From contig CABUDZ010000001.1 in the NCBI GenBank assembly GCA_902490445.1, positions 3,515 to 67,514 of the forward strand: a DNA stretch of 64,000 nucleotides. The letters are read 5' to 3'. The DNA is from an uncultured Collinsella sp. (GTDB lineage Bacteria > Actinomycetota > Coriobacteriia > Coriobacteriales > Coriobacteriaceae). This document shows positions 1 through 8,209 of this stretch, piece after piece. The position numbers and the translations under genes are program-made. The first letter of the stretch is position 1. Every line of letters begins with the position of its first letter. The notes under the pieces were generated by a model. It saw only the letters and a list, made by a program, of their open reading frames with translations. It ran no database searches and had not been told where the DNA came from.

Positions 1-87
1 CATGCCAGACGGCTCACACGTCACAAGCAGGTACTCCCCGCCCTCGTCGCTCTCAAACAAAACCACCCGATCATCAAACAGCTCCAT
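1..87 (-). CDS. N-terminus of an unidentified protein, cut by the window edge
   Basis: Only the first 29 codons lie in the window. They begin MELFDDRVVLFESDEGGE and stay open to the edge. The start is supported by a purine-rich AAAGGGGA stretch just upstream on the minus strand. The acidic, beta-rich beginning does not identify a family. A small regulatory or DUF1292-like protein is possible but unproven. Confidence 0.5.
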   Translation of the reverse strand, partial: MELFDDRVVLFESDEGGEYLLVTCEPSGM

Positions 88-210
88 CGCGTCCCCTTTC
101 TCTCGCTCTTATTTAGCAAAAGCATAGCAGGTAGATGGCTGTATACAGAACAGTTGTTCGTGTGTTTTCTATTGAGCTGTCCGCACAGCATGGTATGGCC
201 GCACACAAAA

Positions 211-235
211 AGGGCACCCCAAAAAGGAGTGCCCT
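211..235 (-). terminator. Rho-independent terminator of serS
   Basis: A 10-bp stem with one mismatch (arms 211-220 and 226-235, AAAAA/TTTTT loop) is followed on the minus strand by a T-rich tract. It lies 24 bases after the serS stop codon. Confidence 0.8.
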
Positions 236-258
236 AGCAAATCGCTTATGCAGCCAAT

Positions 259-1542
259 CTACGCGACCGGCTCGATCTTCTCGAGGCCGCCCATGTAGGG
301 ACGCAGAACCTCGGGGATCGTGATGGTGCCGTCAGCGTTCTGGTAGTTCTCCAGAATGGCTGCCATGGTACGGCCAGCCGGCAGACCGGAACCGTTGAGG
401 GTGTGCAGATAGCGCGAACCCTTGAAGTTCTCGGGGTCGCGATACTTGATGTTGGCGCGACGGGCCTGGAAGTCACCGCAGTTGGAGCAGGAGCTGATCT
501 CCTTGTAGGCGTTGTAGCTCGGCAGCCAGACCTCGACGTCGTAGGTCTGACGGGCGGAGAAGCCCAGGTCGCCGGTGCACAGGCTAATCACGCGATACGG
601 AAGACCCAGCTGCTGCAGCAGGAACTCGGCCTCGGCGGTCATGCTCTCGAGCTCCTCGTCGGACTCCTCCGGCTTGGCAAACTTGACCATCTCGACCTTG
701 TCGAACTCGTGCTGGCGAATGATGCCGCGGGTATCGCGACCAGCGGAGCCGGCCTCCTCGCGGAAGCAGGGGGTGAAGGCGGTGTAGCGGCGCGGCAGGG
801 TATCGGCGTCGAGGACCTCACCGGCGTGCAGGTTGGTGAGCACGACCTCGGCGGTGGGGATCAGGAAGTTGTCGCCCGAGACGTGATAGGCGTCGTCCTC
901 GAACTTGGGCAGCTGACCCGTACCGAACATGGTCTGACGCTTGACGACGATGGGCGGCCACCACTCCTTAAAGCCACGACTCGTGTGCGTGTCCAGGAAG
1001 AAGTTGATAAGGGCGCGCTCCAGGCGGGCGCCGGCGCCACCGAGAACGGTGAAGCGGCTGCCGGAGAGCTTGTTGCCACGCTCGAAGTCGAGGATGTCCA
1101 GATCGGTGCCCAGATCCCAGTGCGGCTTAAAGTCGAAGTCGAACTCGCGCGGGGTGCCCCAACGACGGCGCTCGATGTTCTCGTCCTCGTCCTTGCCGTA
1201 CGGCGTGGCCTCGCAAGGAATGTTGGGCAGGTGAGCCATGAAGTCGTACTGCTCCTGCTCGAGGGCGGTGCGGCGCTCGGCCAGACCGTCAATCTTCTCG
1301 TTGACGGCGCGCACGGCCTCTTTGGCGGCCTCGGCCTCGTCCTTCTTGCCCTCCTTCATCAGGGCGCCGATCTTCTTGGACTCGGCATTGCGCGTGGCTT
1401 GAAGTTCCTCAACCTCAGTGATGACGGCACGACGCTCGTCGTCGAGCTCAAAGAACTTCTCGCGATCCCAAGACGTCTGGCGGTTAGCCATGGCGACATC
1501 GATGGCATCGGGGTTCTCGCGAACAAACTTGATATCAAGCAT
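259..1542 (-). CDS. serS: Serine--tRNA ligase
   Basis: This cytoplasmic class II aminoacyl-tRNA synthetase charges tRNA-Ser with serine. The 427-residue product has the usual length. It has the N-terminal helical tRNA-binding arm ([15 protein letters not shown], then a charged coiled coil to about residue 110) and a class II catalytic core, with [21 protein letters not shown] as motif 2 and [20 protein letters not shown] near the C-terminus as motif 3. An in-frame ATG 27 bases upstream exists, but GGAGG sits six bases before the chosen ATG and homologues begin MLD-. It appears monocistronic with its own terminator. Confidence 0.97.
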   Translation of the reverse strand: MLDIKFVRENPDAIDVAMANRQTSWDREKFFELDDERRAVITEVEELQATRNAESKKIGALMKEGKKDEAEAAKEAVRAVNEKIDGLAERRTALEQEQYDFMAHLPNIPCEATPYGKDEDENIERRRWGTPREFDFDFKPHWDLGTDLDILDFERGNKLSGSRFTVLGGAGARLERALINFFLDTHTSRGFKEWWPPIVVKRQTMFGTGQLPKFEDDAYHVSGDNFLIPTAEVVLTNLHAGEVLDADTLPRRYTAFTPCFREEAGSAGRDTRGIIRQHEFDKVEMVKFAKPEESDEELESMTAEAEFLLQQLGLPYRVISLCTGDLGFSARQTYDVEVWLPSYNAYKEISSCSNCGDFQARRANIKYRDPENFKGSRYLHTLNGSGLPAGRTMAAILENYQNADGTITIPEVLRPYMGGLEKIEPVA

Positions 1543-1653
1543 TAGATCCTCCGGCGATATACATTCCATTTAGGTTGCAACCTTGTACATGTATGGGCAA
1601 GTATATACTTATGAGCGTTTACGACCCAACTCAACTACGCAAGAAGGCACCCA

Positions 1654-1827
1654 ATGGACGCAGTTTTTTCCTTTTTGTTTGGCACCCGCACCGGTTTTGC
1701 CATCCTTTTCGCCGGCGGCATCCTGCTGTTTGCGATTATTGCCTTTGTAATGGAGAAGCGCACCCATAAGATGTATGTCGACCGCGGCCCCAAGTCCGAG
1801 GACGAAGAAGACAGCTTCTGGGACTAA
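1654..1827 (+). CDS. Small single-pass membrane protein, 57 aa
   Basis: The open frame encodes MDAVFSFLFGTRTGFAI followed by a hydrophobic segment (about residues 12-33) and a charged tail rich in Lys/Arg then Asp/Glu, ending EEDSFWD. AGAAGG lies nine bases before the ATG. It is divergent from serS and convergent with proC, and a long dyad lies directly after its stop. I do not recognise a family. The topology suggests an N-out, C-in small membrane protein. Confidence 0.7.
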   Translation: MDAVFSFLFGTRTGFAILFAGGILLFAIIAFVMEKRTHKMYVDRGPKSEDEEDSFWD

Positions 1828-1987
1828 CCTGCCAAAAAGGGACAGGTTTATTTTGGTCGGTTTTATCTGGGCAAACGCAAGTGCCCCGCAACTGGAATTG
1901 AGCCAGTTGCGGGGCACTTTTCGCTAAAAGGACAAAACCGCAGGAAAAACCTGCCAAAATAAACTGTCCCTTTTTTGGTCGGTTTTA
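1828..1987. repeat. Large imperfect inverted repeat with a central hairpin between convergent genes
   Basis: Outer arms at 1828-1865 and about 1944-1986 are near reverse complements (both contain GGGACAG next to TTTATTTTGG). They surround a perfect 17-bp stem (1879-1895 with 1903-1919). The element fills the whole gap between the 57-aa gene and proC and can act as a bidirectional terminator. It also carries CAAAACCGCAGGA (1933-1945), a 13-mer found twice in the 51.9-kb palindrome. Confidence 0.75.
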
Positions 1988-2755
1988 CTGGAGGGTTGCG
2001 TCGATTGCCTTGACCAGGGCGCTGCGCATGCCGGCGTCCTCGAGTGCAACGACGCCCTTGATGGTGGCACCGCCGGGCGAGCATACGGCATCCTTCATCG
2101 CCGCAGGATGCTGGCCAGTTGCAAGCTGCAGCTTTGCCGTACCCAGCACCATCTGGCTCACAATGCGATAAGCATCCGCACGCGGGATACCGTGCTTGAC
2201 CGCCGCATCGCCCAGGGCCTCGATTGCCATGGCGACAAACGCCGGAGCGCAACCACCCACCGTGCCGCCCACAAACAGCAGGCTTGTGTCGAGCTCGACG
2301 ACAGCGCCAAGCTTACCGAGCAGGTCGAGCACCACAGCACGCTGCTCGTCGTTAAGCGTCGAAGCCTTCTCGCAGGCGATGACGCCCTCGCTCACCGAAA
2401 CCGGCGTGTTGGGCACCGTCGAGATATGCGCGACGCCCGGCAGGACCTGCTCCCACTTGGCACTGTCCCAGGTCCAGGCAACCGACAGAACGACCTTTTT
2501 GGCAAGAGCATCCTTGAGCGGGGCGAATACCTTCTCGATCATGTACGGTTTGACCGCAGCGACCACGATATCGGATGCGGCGACAACCTCGGCGGCATCG
2601 TGGCAGGCGACCATGCCGCGCACCTCGCAACGCTCGACCAAAGCATCGTAGCGGCCTGCGCAGGCGCACATGTCGCCCGCGGCCACGCCGGCGGCAATCC
2701 AGCCATCGGCCATAGCACTCGCCATATTGCCAAAACCGACAAATCCGATCTTCAT
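1985..2755 (-). CDS. proC: Pyrroline-5-carboxylate reductase
   Basis: This enzyme makes L-proline from 1-pyrroline-5-carboxylate with NAD(P)H, the last step of proline synthesis. The 256-residue protein starts with a Rossmann motif (MKIGFVGFGNMASAM). It carries the family region GGTVGGCAPAFVAMAIEALGDA and CSPGGATIKGV near the C-terminus. The usual SGSGPA has become GGTVGGCAP, which is a mild deviation. AGAGGA precedes the ATG. It stands alone between rlmH and the 1.8-kb inverted repeat. Confidence 0.93.
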   Translation of the reverse strand: MKIGFVGFGNMASAMADGWIAAGVAAGDMCACAGRYDALVERCEVRGMVACHDAAEVVAASDIVVAAVKPYMIEKVFAPLKDALAKKVVLSVAWTWDSAKWEQVLPGVAHISTVPNTPVSVSEGVIACEKASTLNDEQRAVVLDLLGKLGAVVELDTSLLFVGGTVGGCAPAFVAMAIEALGDAAVKHGIPRADAYRIVSQMVLGTAKLQLATGQHPAAMKDAVCSPGGATIKGVVALEDAGMRSALVKAIDATLQ

Positions 2756-2829
2756 ATCACACAGTCCTCTCAGATGCGTTCCTCAAAAACGAAAGTCATT
2801 GTCCCACGCTATTGTTTCGTATTGCCGAC

Positions 2830-3300
2830 CTACTTGTGATACGGCTCGCCACGACTGATCTTGCAGGCACGGTAAATCTGCTCTAGCAGCACCACACGCG
2901 CCAGGTTATGCGGCAAGGTAATGCGTCCAAAGCTGAGCATCTCGTCGGCGCGGGCGCGCACCTCATCACTCACGCCGTCCGAACCGCCGATTACAAAGGC
3001 AATGTCGCTGCTGCCTCGCAGCATAAGATCGTCGAGCCTCGCCGAAAACTCCTCGCTCGAGCGCTCCTTGCCCTCGATAGCCAGCAGGATCACATGCGCT
3101 CGAGATGGCAAGGCGGCAAGAATCGCCGCCCCCTCCTTGTCGCGCGCGGCATCCACGCCGCCCGCCTTAGCCGGGTCGATATCGGCCACCTCGCGGATAT
3201 CCACCTTGGCATAGGCACCTAGGCGCTTGGTGTACTCAGCGCACGCGTCCTTCCAAAAGCGCTCCTTGAGCTTACCGACGCAAACGACGGTGTATTTCAC
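2830..3300 (-). CDS. rlmH: 23S rRNA pseudouridine-1915 N3-methyltransferase RlmH
   Basis: RlmH is a SPOUT methyltransferase that methylates pseudouridine 1915 in helix 69 of 23S rRNA in assembled 70S ribosomes. The 156-residue length is standard. The diagnostic SAM-knot segments are present: FVIGGSDGVSDEV, then SFGRITLPHNLARVVLLEQIYRA, and the C-terminal GEPYHK. It starts 6 bases after the stop of the band-7 gene and is likely co-transcribed with it. Confidence 0.95.
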   Translation of the reverse strand: MKYTVVCVGKLKERFWKDACAEYTKRLGAYAKVDIREVADIDPAKAGGVDAARDKEGAAILAALPSRAHVILLAIEGKERSSEEFSARLDDLMLRGSSDIAFVIGGSDGVSDEVRARADEMLSFGRITLPHNLARVVLLEQIYRACKISRGEPYHK

Positions 3301-3306
3301 GCGCGT

Positions 3307-4245
3307 CTACTCCTTCGAATCGTTTTGAACTTTGCCGGCGGCCAGCATCTGCTCGAACATCGAGGCCGACTGCGAAAAGTCGCTCGGCAGCACGACCGTC
3401 GAGGTTTTACCCGTGCGAGCGAACTCCGTCATCATCTCGGACCACTGCGTAAACATGAACAGTTGGTTGGCCTCGTCATTGCCGACACCCGTCTCCTGGA
3501 TGATCTCGAGCGAATCTTTGATACCCAGCGCGATGGCCTTGCGCTGGTTGGCGATGCCCTCACCCGCCTTTTCCATAGCCTCGGCCTCGGCGGTCGCCTC
3601 GGTGACGCGCTTGATGCGGTCGGCCTCGGCGAGCTCCTGCGCGGCAGCGCGCTTGCGCTGGGCAGCGTTGATGTCGTTCATGGAGTTCTCAACCTCGGTC
3701 GGCAGTGCGATTTTGGTGATGAGCGTCGACACGAGGGTGAAGCCGTAGGCGGCCATCTGCTCGGAAACGGTAGCGTTGACATCCTTGGCGATGTCATCCT
3801 TCTTGGCAAAGACCTCATCGAGTGTGTAGACGGGGATGGAGGAGCGCAGGGCGTCGGTGATGAAGTCGCGCATCTGGTCGACGGGCTCCTGCAGCATATA
3901 GTAGCTCTTGTAGATGCCCGAATCTGCCGGGCCGGCGCCCATGTCATAGCTCACGTGGTACTGAGCGGAGACCTCAAGGCCAATGGTCACGTTGTCTTGG
4001 GTCTTAACGTCGATGCCAAAACCATTTTTCATGGTGCGCAGACTCACCGTGGCGGCCTTGCGGTCAATCACGGGCACCTTCACGTGGAAGCCCGCGTTGA
4101 CGATACGATTGAACTTACCCAAGCGCTCGATGATCACAGCGTGCTGCTGCTCAACGACGTAGCAGGCGTTGGGGAGCAGCAACAACAGGATGATGATGGG
4201 AATCAAAAGGCTGGTAAGGGCGGCGATGATACCGGAAAACAGCAT
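3307..4245 (-). CDS. SPFH/band-7 (stomatin/prohibitin-like) membrane protein
   Basis: An N-terminal hydrophobic helix (about residues 5-27, IPIIILLLLLPNACYVV) is followed by an SPFH domain (residues 30-190, with EQQHAVIIERLGKFNRIVNAG and KVPVIDRKAATVSLR). After this comes an Ala/Glu-rich coiled coil (about 195-250). Members oligomerise at the membrane and organise microdomains or modulate proteases. The start is set at the second in-frame ATG because AGGAG lies six to seven bases before it. rlmH follows directly. Function beyond scaffolding cannot be read from sequence. Confidence 0.88.
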   Translation of the reverse strand: MLFSGIIAALTSLLIPIIILLLLLPNACYVVEQQHAVIIERLGKFNRIVNAGFHVKVPVIDRKAATVSLRTMKNGFGIDVKTQDNVTIGLEVSAQYHVSYDMGAGPADSGIYKSYYMLQEPVDQMRDFITDALRSSIPVYTLDEVFAKKDDIAKDVNATVSEQMAAYGFTLVSTLITKIALPTEVENSMNDINAAQRKRAAAQELAEADRIKRVTEATAEAEAMEKAGEGIANQRKAIALGIKDSLEIIQETGVGNDEANQLFMFTQWSEMMTEFARTGKTSTVVLPSDFSQSASMFEQMLAAGKVQNDSKE

Positions 4246-4302
4246 GGTCTCTCCTCTGATAGGCACACGTTGGCATTAGGATACCCGTCCAAGGAGATCG
4301 TG

Positions 4303-4362
4303 CATAACAAAAAAGCTCCCATTGCTGGGAGCTCTTTCAATCCATGGTGCTGGCGAAAGGAC
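4303..4362. repeat. Partial duplicate of the tRNA-Leu 3' end plus its terminator (copy 1)
   Basis: These 60 bases match 4492-4551 at 58 positions. The block contains a terminator hairpin (AGCTCCCA/TGGGAGCT) and the last roughly 19 bases of a tRNA-Leu including CCA, but no tRNA body. This is the pattern left by recombination at a tRNA 3' end. Confidence 0.75.
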
Positions 4363-4503
4363 GTCCGCGTATCCGCTTCGCGGATCCGCACCGGCATCGG
4401 CCGCCTGCCGGCGTCCTCGCCAGCTCGCTAAAAACGCTCCGCGTTTTCTTTACGCTCGCTCCTTCACAGGTTCAAGTCCCTGCGACGGGCCCATAACAAA
4501 AAA

Positions 4504-4523
4504 GCTCCCATTGCTGGGAGCTC
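4504..4523 (-). terminator. Terminator of tRNA-Leu
   Basis: An 8-bp stem (AGCTCCCA with TGGGAGCT) is followed on the minus strand by TTTTTTGTTATG. It lies 10 bases past the CCA end of tRNA-Leu. Confidence 0.85.
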
Positions 4524-4533
4524 TTTCAATCAA

Positions 4534-4620
4534 TGGTGCGGGCGAAAGGACTTGAACCTTCATGGGGTTGCCCCCATACGGACCTGAACCGTACGCGTCT
4601 GCCAATTCCGCCACGCCCGC
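4534..4620 (-). tRNA. tRNA-Leu (anticodon CAG)
   Basis: The 87-base sequence folds as a class II tRNA with acceptor GCGGGCG/CGCCCGC, a long variable arm (ATGGGGGCAACCCCAT), T-loop GGTTCAAGTCC and an encoded CCA. The anticodon loop TTCAGGT gives anticodon CAG, which reads CUG. Confidence 0.96.
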
Positions 4621-4631
4621 GTGCAGGAATT

Positions 4632-4660
4632 AGAATAACGGAGCGCCACCGCGAACGCAA
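4632..4660 (-). promoter_or_regulatory. Promoter of tRNA-Leu
   Basis: On the minus strand TTGCGT and TATTCT are spaced by exactly 17 bases, and the -10 ends 12 bases before the tRNA 5' end. This fits a housekeeping sigma promoter. Confidence 0.7.
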
Positions 4661-4663
4661 GAA

Positions 4664-5581
4664 CTATTTTTGAAAAAGTTTGCAGGCATTTTCCCAAGCG
4701 GCATGCGCGATTGTTTCGGCGTCCTCACCAGTGCGATCGACACGGTCGTTAACCAGCGCGTTTGCCGTAATGGAGATCATTGCTGGCTCGCATTCAAGAC
4801 CGCGAATGGGCTCCGGCGCCATATACGGGCAATCCGTCTCGAACAAAATGCGGTCGAGCGGGGTCGCCGCAAATGCCTCGCGCACGTCGTCGTTGCGCTT
4901 AAAGGTGGCCGCACCACCATAGGCGATATAGCAGCCCAGCTCCACAAAGCGCTCCATCGTGGCGCGGTCCTCGCCAAAGCAGTGCAGCACGCAACCGGCC
5001 TGAGGCACACCCACCTCGCGCAGCACGTTGTACGCATCCATATGCGAGGTGCGCTCCCCATCCGAGTCCTCGTGCCGCAGGTGCAGCTCCACCGGCACAT
5101 TGCGGCGCACGGCAACTTCGAGCTGACGCGCCATGCAATCAATCTGCACACTGTGGGGCGCCGGCGCGATGTCGTCGTCGTAATCCATGTGGTAGTCCAG
5201 ACCGATCTCGCCGATACCGGCGCACAAAGGGTCATCGAGCGCAGCAACAACCTGCGCGTGAATGTCATCGGTATAATCCGGCGCGCCATAGGGGTGAACG
5301 CCAGCGAGATACTTGATCTGCGGAATATCCCGCATCGGCAGAATTTCGCGCACGAGCCAGTCGCTATAGTCCGTCACGCTGCGCTTGTCGGCGATGGGGT
5401 CGAGCATCGTCACCAACAGGTCGACGCCCGCGGCTTTGGCGCGCACGAGCGTCTCGGGCACTTCTTTCCCCCAAAACGAAAGCAGATGCGCATGCGTGTC
5501 AGCAAGCGGTGCCAAGGGCACGGGACAAGCAACCGTCTTCTTTTTCTTGGTAAACGTCACGCGTTCGGCATTAGGCATCAT
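4664..5581 (-). CDS. tatD: TatD-family metal-dependent hydrolase/DNase
   Basis: This amidohydrolase-superfamily TIM barrel uses two metals. The metal-binding DTHAHLLSF, the GEIGLDYH glutamate region and the late FETDCPYMAPEP motif are all present. The product is 305 aa and starts at ATGATG overlapping the rsmA stop, with AGGAG seven bases upstream (an in-frame extension further up overlaps rsmA deeply and is rejected). Family members are 3'-exonucleases or quality-control hydrolases. Translational coupling with rsmA is likely. Confidence 0.9.
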   Translation of the reverse strand: MMPNAERVTFTKKKKTVACPVPLAPLADTHAHLLSFWGKEVPETLVRAKAAGVDLLVTMLDPIADKRSVTDYSDWLVREILPMRDIPQIKYLAGVHPYGAPDYTDDIHAQVVAALDDPLCAGIGEIGLDYHMDYDDDIAPAPHSVQIDCMARQLEVAVRRNVPVELHLRHEDSDGERTSHMDAYNVLREVGVPQAGCVLHCFGEDRATMERFVELGCYIAYGGAATFKRNDDVREAFAATPLDRILFETDCPYMAPEPIRGLECEPAMISITANALVNDRVDRTGEDAETIAHAAWENACKLFQK

Positions 5582-6431
5582 GGATGAGCTCCTGAGCCAG
5601 GCGGATAAAGTCGGCAACATCAAGCGTTTCTGCGCGCGTGGTGGGTGCGATACCGCAAGCCTCAAAGGCGGCGTCGAGCACGTCCTTGGCAAAGCCGTTG
5701 GCGCTCATGGAATTGCGGATGGTCTTGCGGCGCTGAGCAAATGCCGCATCAATCACGCGGGCCACAAACTCGCGATCGAGTCCTTCGGGCGCCACGCCGT
5801 CAACACGGTCGATACGCACGACGGCCGAGTCCACGTGCGGTGCCGGCATAAAGCAACGTGGCGGCACCTCAAAGCGACCCGTAACCTGCGCATACAGGCC
5901 GAGCTTTGCCGTGTAGCCGCCATAGGTCTTGTTACCCGGCACCGCGGCAATGCGATCGGCAACCTCCTTTTGAACCATGACCACGGCACGCTTGAGCGCG
6001 GGCATCGTCTGGAAGAACTGCAGGATGATCGTCGCCGCCACGTTATAGGGCAGGTTCGCGACAAATACCGTCGGCTCACCGCCTGCAGCCTGCTCAATCT
6101 GCCCCGTCGTCACCTTGAGCGCGTCGCCCATGATAAAGCGGAAGTTGGCATAGTCGGCGGCATGGGCATCGAGCACCGGTTCGAGTTCGGGATCGGCCTC
6201 GATCGACGTGACGCACGCCGCCTCCTGCAGCAGCGCGAGCGTGAGCGTACCAACGCCCGGGCCAACCTCGAGCACGCGCTCATCGCCCGTGAGCTCGGAA
6301 AGCTCGCAAATGCGCTCAATTACATGGTTGTCGATCAGGAAGTTCTGGCCCAGGCGATGCTTGGTCGCAAGGCCAAACTCCTCCAGCAGCTCCCTTGTTG
6401 CCGTGGGGTTTGCCAAAGGCGAAGTTGTCAT
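5571..6431 (-). CDS. rsmA: 16S rRNA (A1518/A1519-N6,N6)-dimethyltransferase
   Basis: RsmA (KsgA) dimethylates two adjacent adenines in helix 45 of 16S rRNA late in 30S assembly. The 286-residue product shows KHRLGQNFLID, the SAM-binding VLEVGPGVGTLT and the catalytic NLPYNVA motif. AAGGAGG precedes the ATG. Its last 11 bases overlap the start of tatD, giving a two-gene unit. Confidence 0.96.
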   Translation of the reverse strand: MTTSPLANPTATRELLEEFGLATKHRLGQNFLIDNHVIERICELSELTGDERVLEVGPGVGTLTLALLQEAACVTSIEADPELEPVLDAHAADYANFRFIMGDALKVTTGQIEQAAGGEPTVFVANLPYNVAATIILQFFQTMPALKRAVVMVQKEVADRIAAVPGNKTYGGYTAKLGLYAQVTGRFEVPPRCFMPAPHVDSAVVRIDRVDGVAPEGLDREFVARVIDAAFAQRRKTIRNSMSANGFAKDVLDAAFEACGIAPTTRAETLDVADFIRLAQELIHDA

Positions 6432-6470
6432 AGTTGCCTCCTTAGCATGATGGCGGCGTCTTGAAACAAA

Positions 6471-6498
6471 AGGGCATGGACCGTTGCGGCCATGCCCT
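6471..6498 (-). terminator. Terminator of metG
   Basis: A 9-bp stem (AGGGCATGG with CCATGCCCT) lies about 40 bases after the metG stop and is followed by TTTTGTTTC on the minus strand. Confidence 0.8.
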
Positions 6499-6538
6499 TA
6501 CATCTAAACAGCAAATTGCCGATATGGCGCGCGGCGTC

Positions 6539-8140
6539 TTAGCCCAGACGCGGGAACAGCGGCTCACCCTTCTCGACGGGCTGACCACCGGCAAGCAGGC
6601 CCCAAGCGCAAATGCCCTTGAGGTCGTCGCTCGCGGCCTCGTCCTCGCAGGACAGGCGGCGCAGGGCTTCGGCAGAGGTCTGAGGCATGAGCGGCATCAG
6701 CAGGTGAGCGGCAATGCGGATGGCCTCGAGCAGGTTGTAGATCACAAATGCCAGCTCGTCAGCCTTAGCCTCATCCTTGGCAAGCGCCCAAGGCTCGGAG
6801 TCCTCGATGTAGTGGTTGGCGGCGTGGATGAGCTCCATAACCTCGTCCTTGGCTCCGCCGTAATCGAGCACGTCCATCTTGGCCATGTAGCGGTCGACCA
6901 GGCCATCGGCGATCTTTGCCAGCGGGTTGTCGAACGCATCGAACGATGCGGGCTTGGCGGGCGCGCAACCGTCAAAGTACTTGCCGCTCATGTTGAGCGA
7001 ACGCGAGATAAGGTTGCCCCAGCTGTTGGCCAGGTCGGCGTTGTAGACCTGCTCCATGCGATCGAAGCTGATAGCGCCGTCGGTACCGGGAACGACGTCG
7101 GTCATAAAGTAGTAGCGATAGCCCTCGACGCCCAGCATGTCGATAACGTCCTGCGGAGCGATGGCGTTACCGCGGCTCTTGGACATCTTCTCGGCCTTGC
7201 CGGTCTCGGCATTGCGCACGGTCAGGAAGCCGTGGGCAAAGACGTGCTCGGGCAGGGCCTCGCCGATGGCCATGAGCATGGCGGGCCAAATGACGCAGTG
7301 GAAGCGGATGATGTCCTTACCCACGATGTGGAACTGCGCGGGCCAGCGATAGGCCAGCTCGGCACGCGCCTCGTCGGTGTCGACACCGTAGCCGACGGCC
7401 GTCATATAGTTGAGCAGCGCGTCAAACCATACATAGGTCACATGGCCCTCGTCAAACGGAACCTGGATGCCCCAGTCAAAGCTCGTGCGACTCACGGAAA
7501 GGTCGTTGAGGCCGCCCTCGACAAAGCTGCGAACCTCGTTCATGCGGAACGCAGGCTCGACAAAGTCGGGGTGCTCGTCATAGAGCTTGAGAAGCTTGTC
7601 CTGGAAGGCGGAAAGCTTAAAGAAGTAGGACTCCTCCTGGACGCGCTCAAGCGGACGGTGGCAGTCGGGGCATAGATGCTGGCCGACGCTGCCGTACTCC
7701 TCGTCGCCCTTCTGGACCTGCGTATCAGTGAAGTAGGTCTCGTCAGGCACGCAATACCAACCGTCGTAGCTGCCCTTATACAGGTAACCGGACTCCTTCA
7801 TGCGCTCCCACAGGTACTGCACGGCATGATGCTGGCGCGGCTCGGTGGTGCGGATGAAGTCGTCGTTGGAAATCTCGAGCTTGCTCCAAAGCTCCTTGAA
7901 GTGCGGGGCCTGGCTATCGGTCCACTCCTGCGGCGTCATGCCATGCTTGGCTGCGGCCTCGGCGACCTTCTCGCCGTGCTCGTCCATGCCGGTCAGGAAC
8001 TTGACGTTATAGCCGGCGGAACGGCGATAGCGAGCCTGAACGTCGGCGATGATGGTGGAATAAGCCGTGCCCAGGTGCGGATCGGCGTTGACGTAGTAGA
8101 TGGGCGTCGTGATAAAGAACGAAGGCTTGCTTTGATCCAT
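6539..8140 (-). CDS. metG: Methionine--tRNA ligase
   Basis: This class I synthetase makes Met-tRNA for initiation and elongation. The HIGH-equivalent HLGTAY (after PIYYVNADP), the KMSKSRGN loop and a CPDCHRP half zinc knuckle are visible. The product has 533 residues and ends without the C-terminal EMAP-like tRNA-binding domain found in longer forms. GGAGG lies nine bases before the ATG. It is transcribed away from rsmI with its own terminator. Confidence 0.96.
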   Translation of the reverse strand: MDQSKPSFFITTPIYYVNADPHLGTAYSTIIADVQARYRRSAGYNVKFLTGMDEHGEKVAEAAAKHGMTPQEWTDSQAPHFKELWSKLEISNDDFIRTTEPRQHHAVQYLWERMKESGYLYKGSYDGWYCVPDETYFTDTQVQKGDEEYGSVGQHLCPDCHRPLERVQEESYFFKLSAFQDKLLKLYDEHPDFVEPAFRMNEVRSFVEGGLNDLSVSRTSFDWGIQVPFDEGHVTYVWFDALLNYMTAVGYGVDTDEARAELAYRWPAQFHIVGKDIIRFHCVIWPAMLMAIGEALPEHVFAHGFLTVRNAETGKAEKMSKSRGNAIAPQDVIDMLGVEGYRYYFMTDVVPGTDGAISFDRMEQVYNADLANSWGNLISRSLNMSGKYFDGCAPAKPASFDAFDNPLAKIADGLVDRYMAKMDVLDYGGAKDEVMELIHAANHYIEDSEPWALAKDEAKADELAFVIYNLLEAIRIAAHLLMPLMPQTSAEALRRLSCEDEAASDDLKGICAWGLLAGGQPVEKGEPLFPRLG

Positions 8141-8209
8141 GGGGTTTGTCCTCCAGAAAAACGTTGCATACAGAGGATGATTCTAGCGCAAGGGCTGGAT
8201 ATCCTCCAT

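Noticed and set aside
403..1545. Long plus-strand open frame of 380 codons
   Set aside because: Exact antisense of serS, with the Leu/Gly/Val-rich composition typical of a mirror frame in high-GC DNA and no ribosome-binding site.
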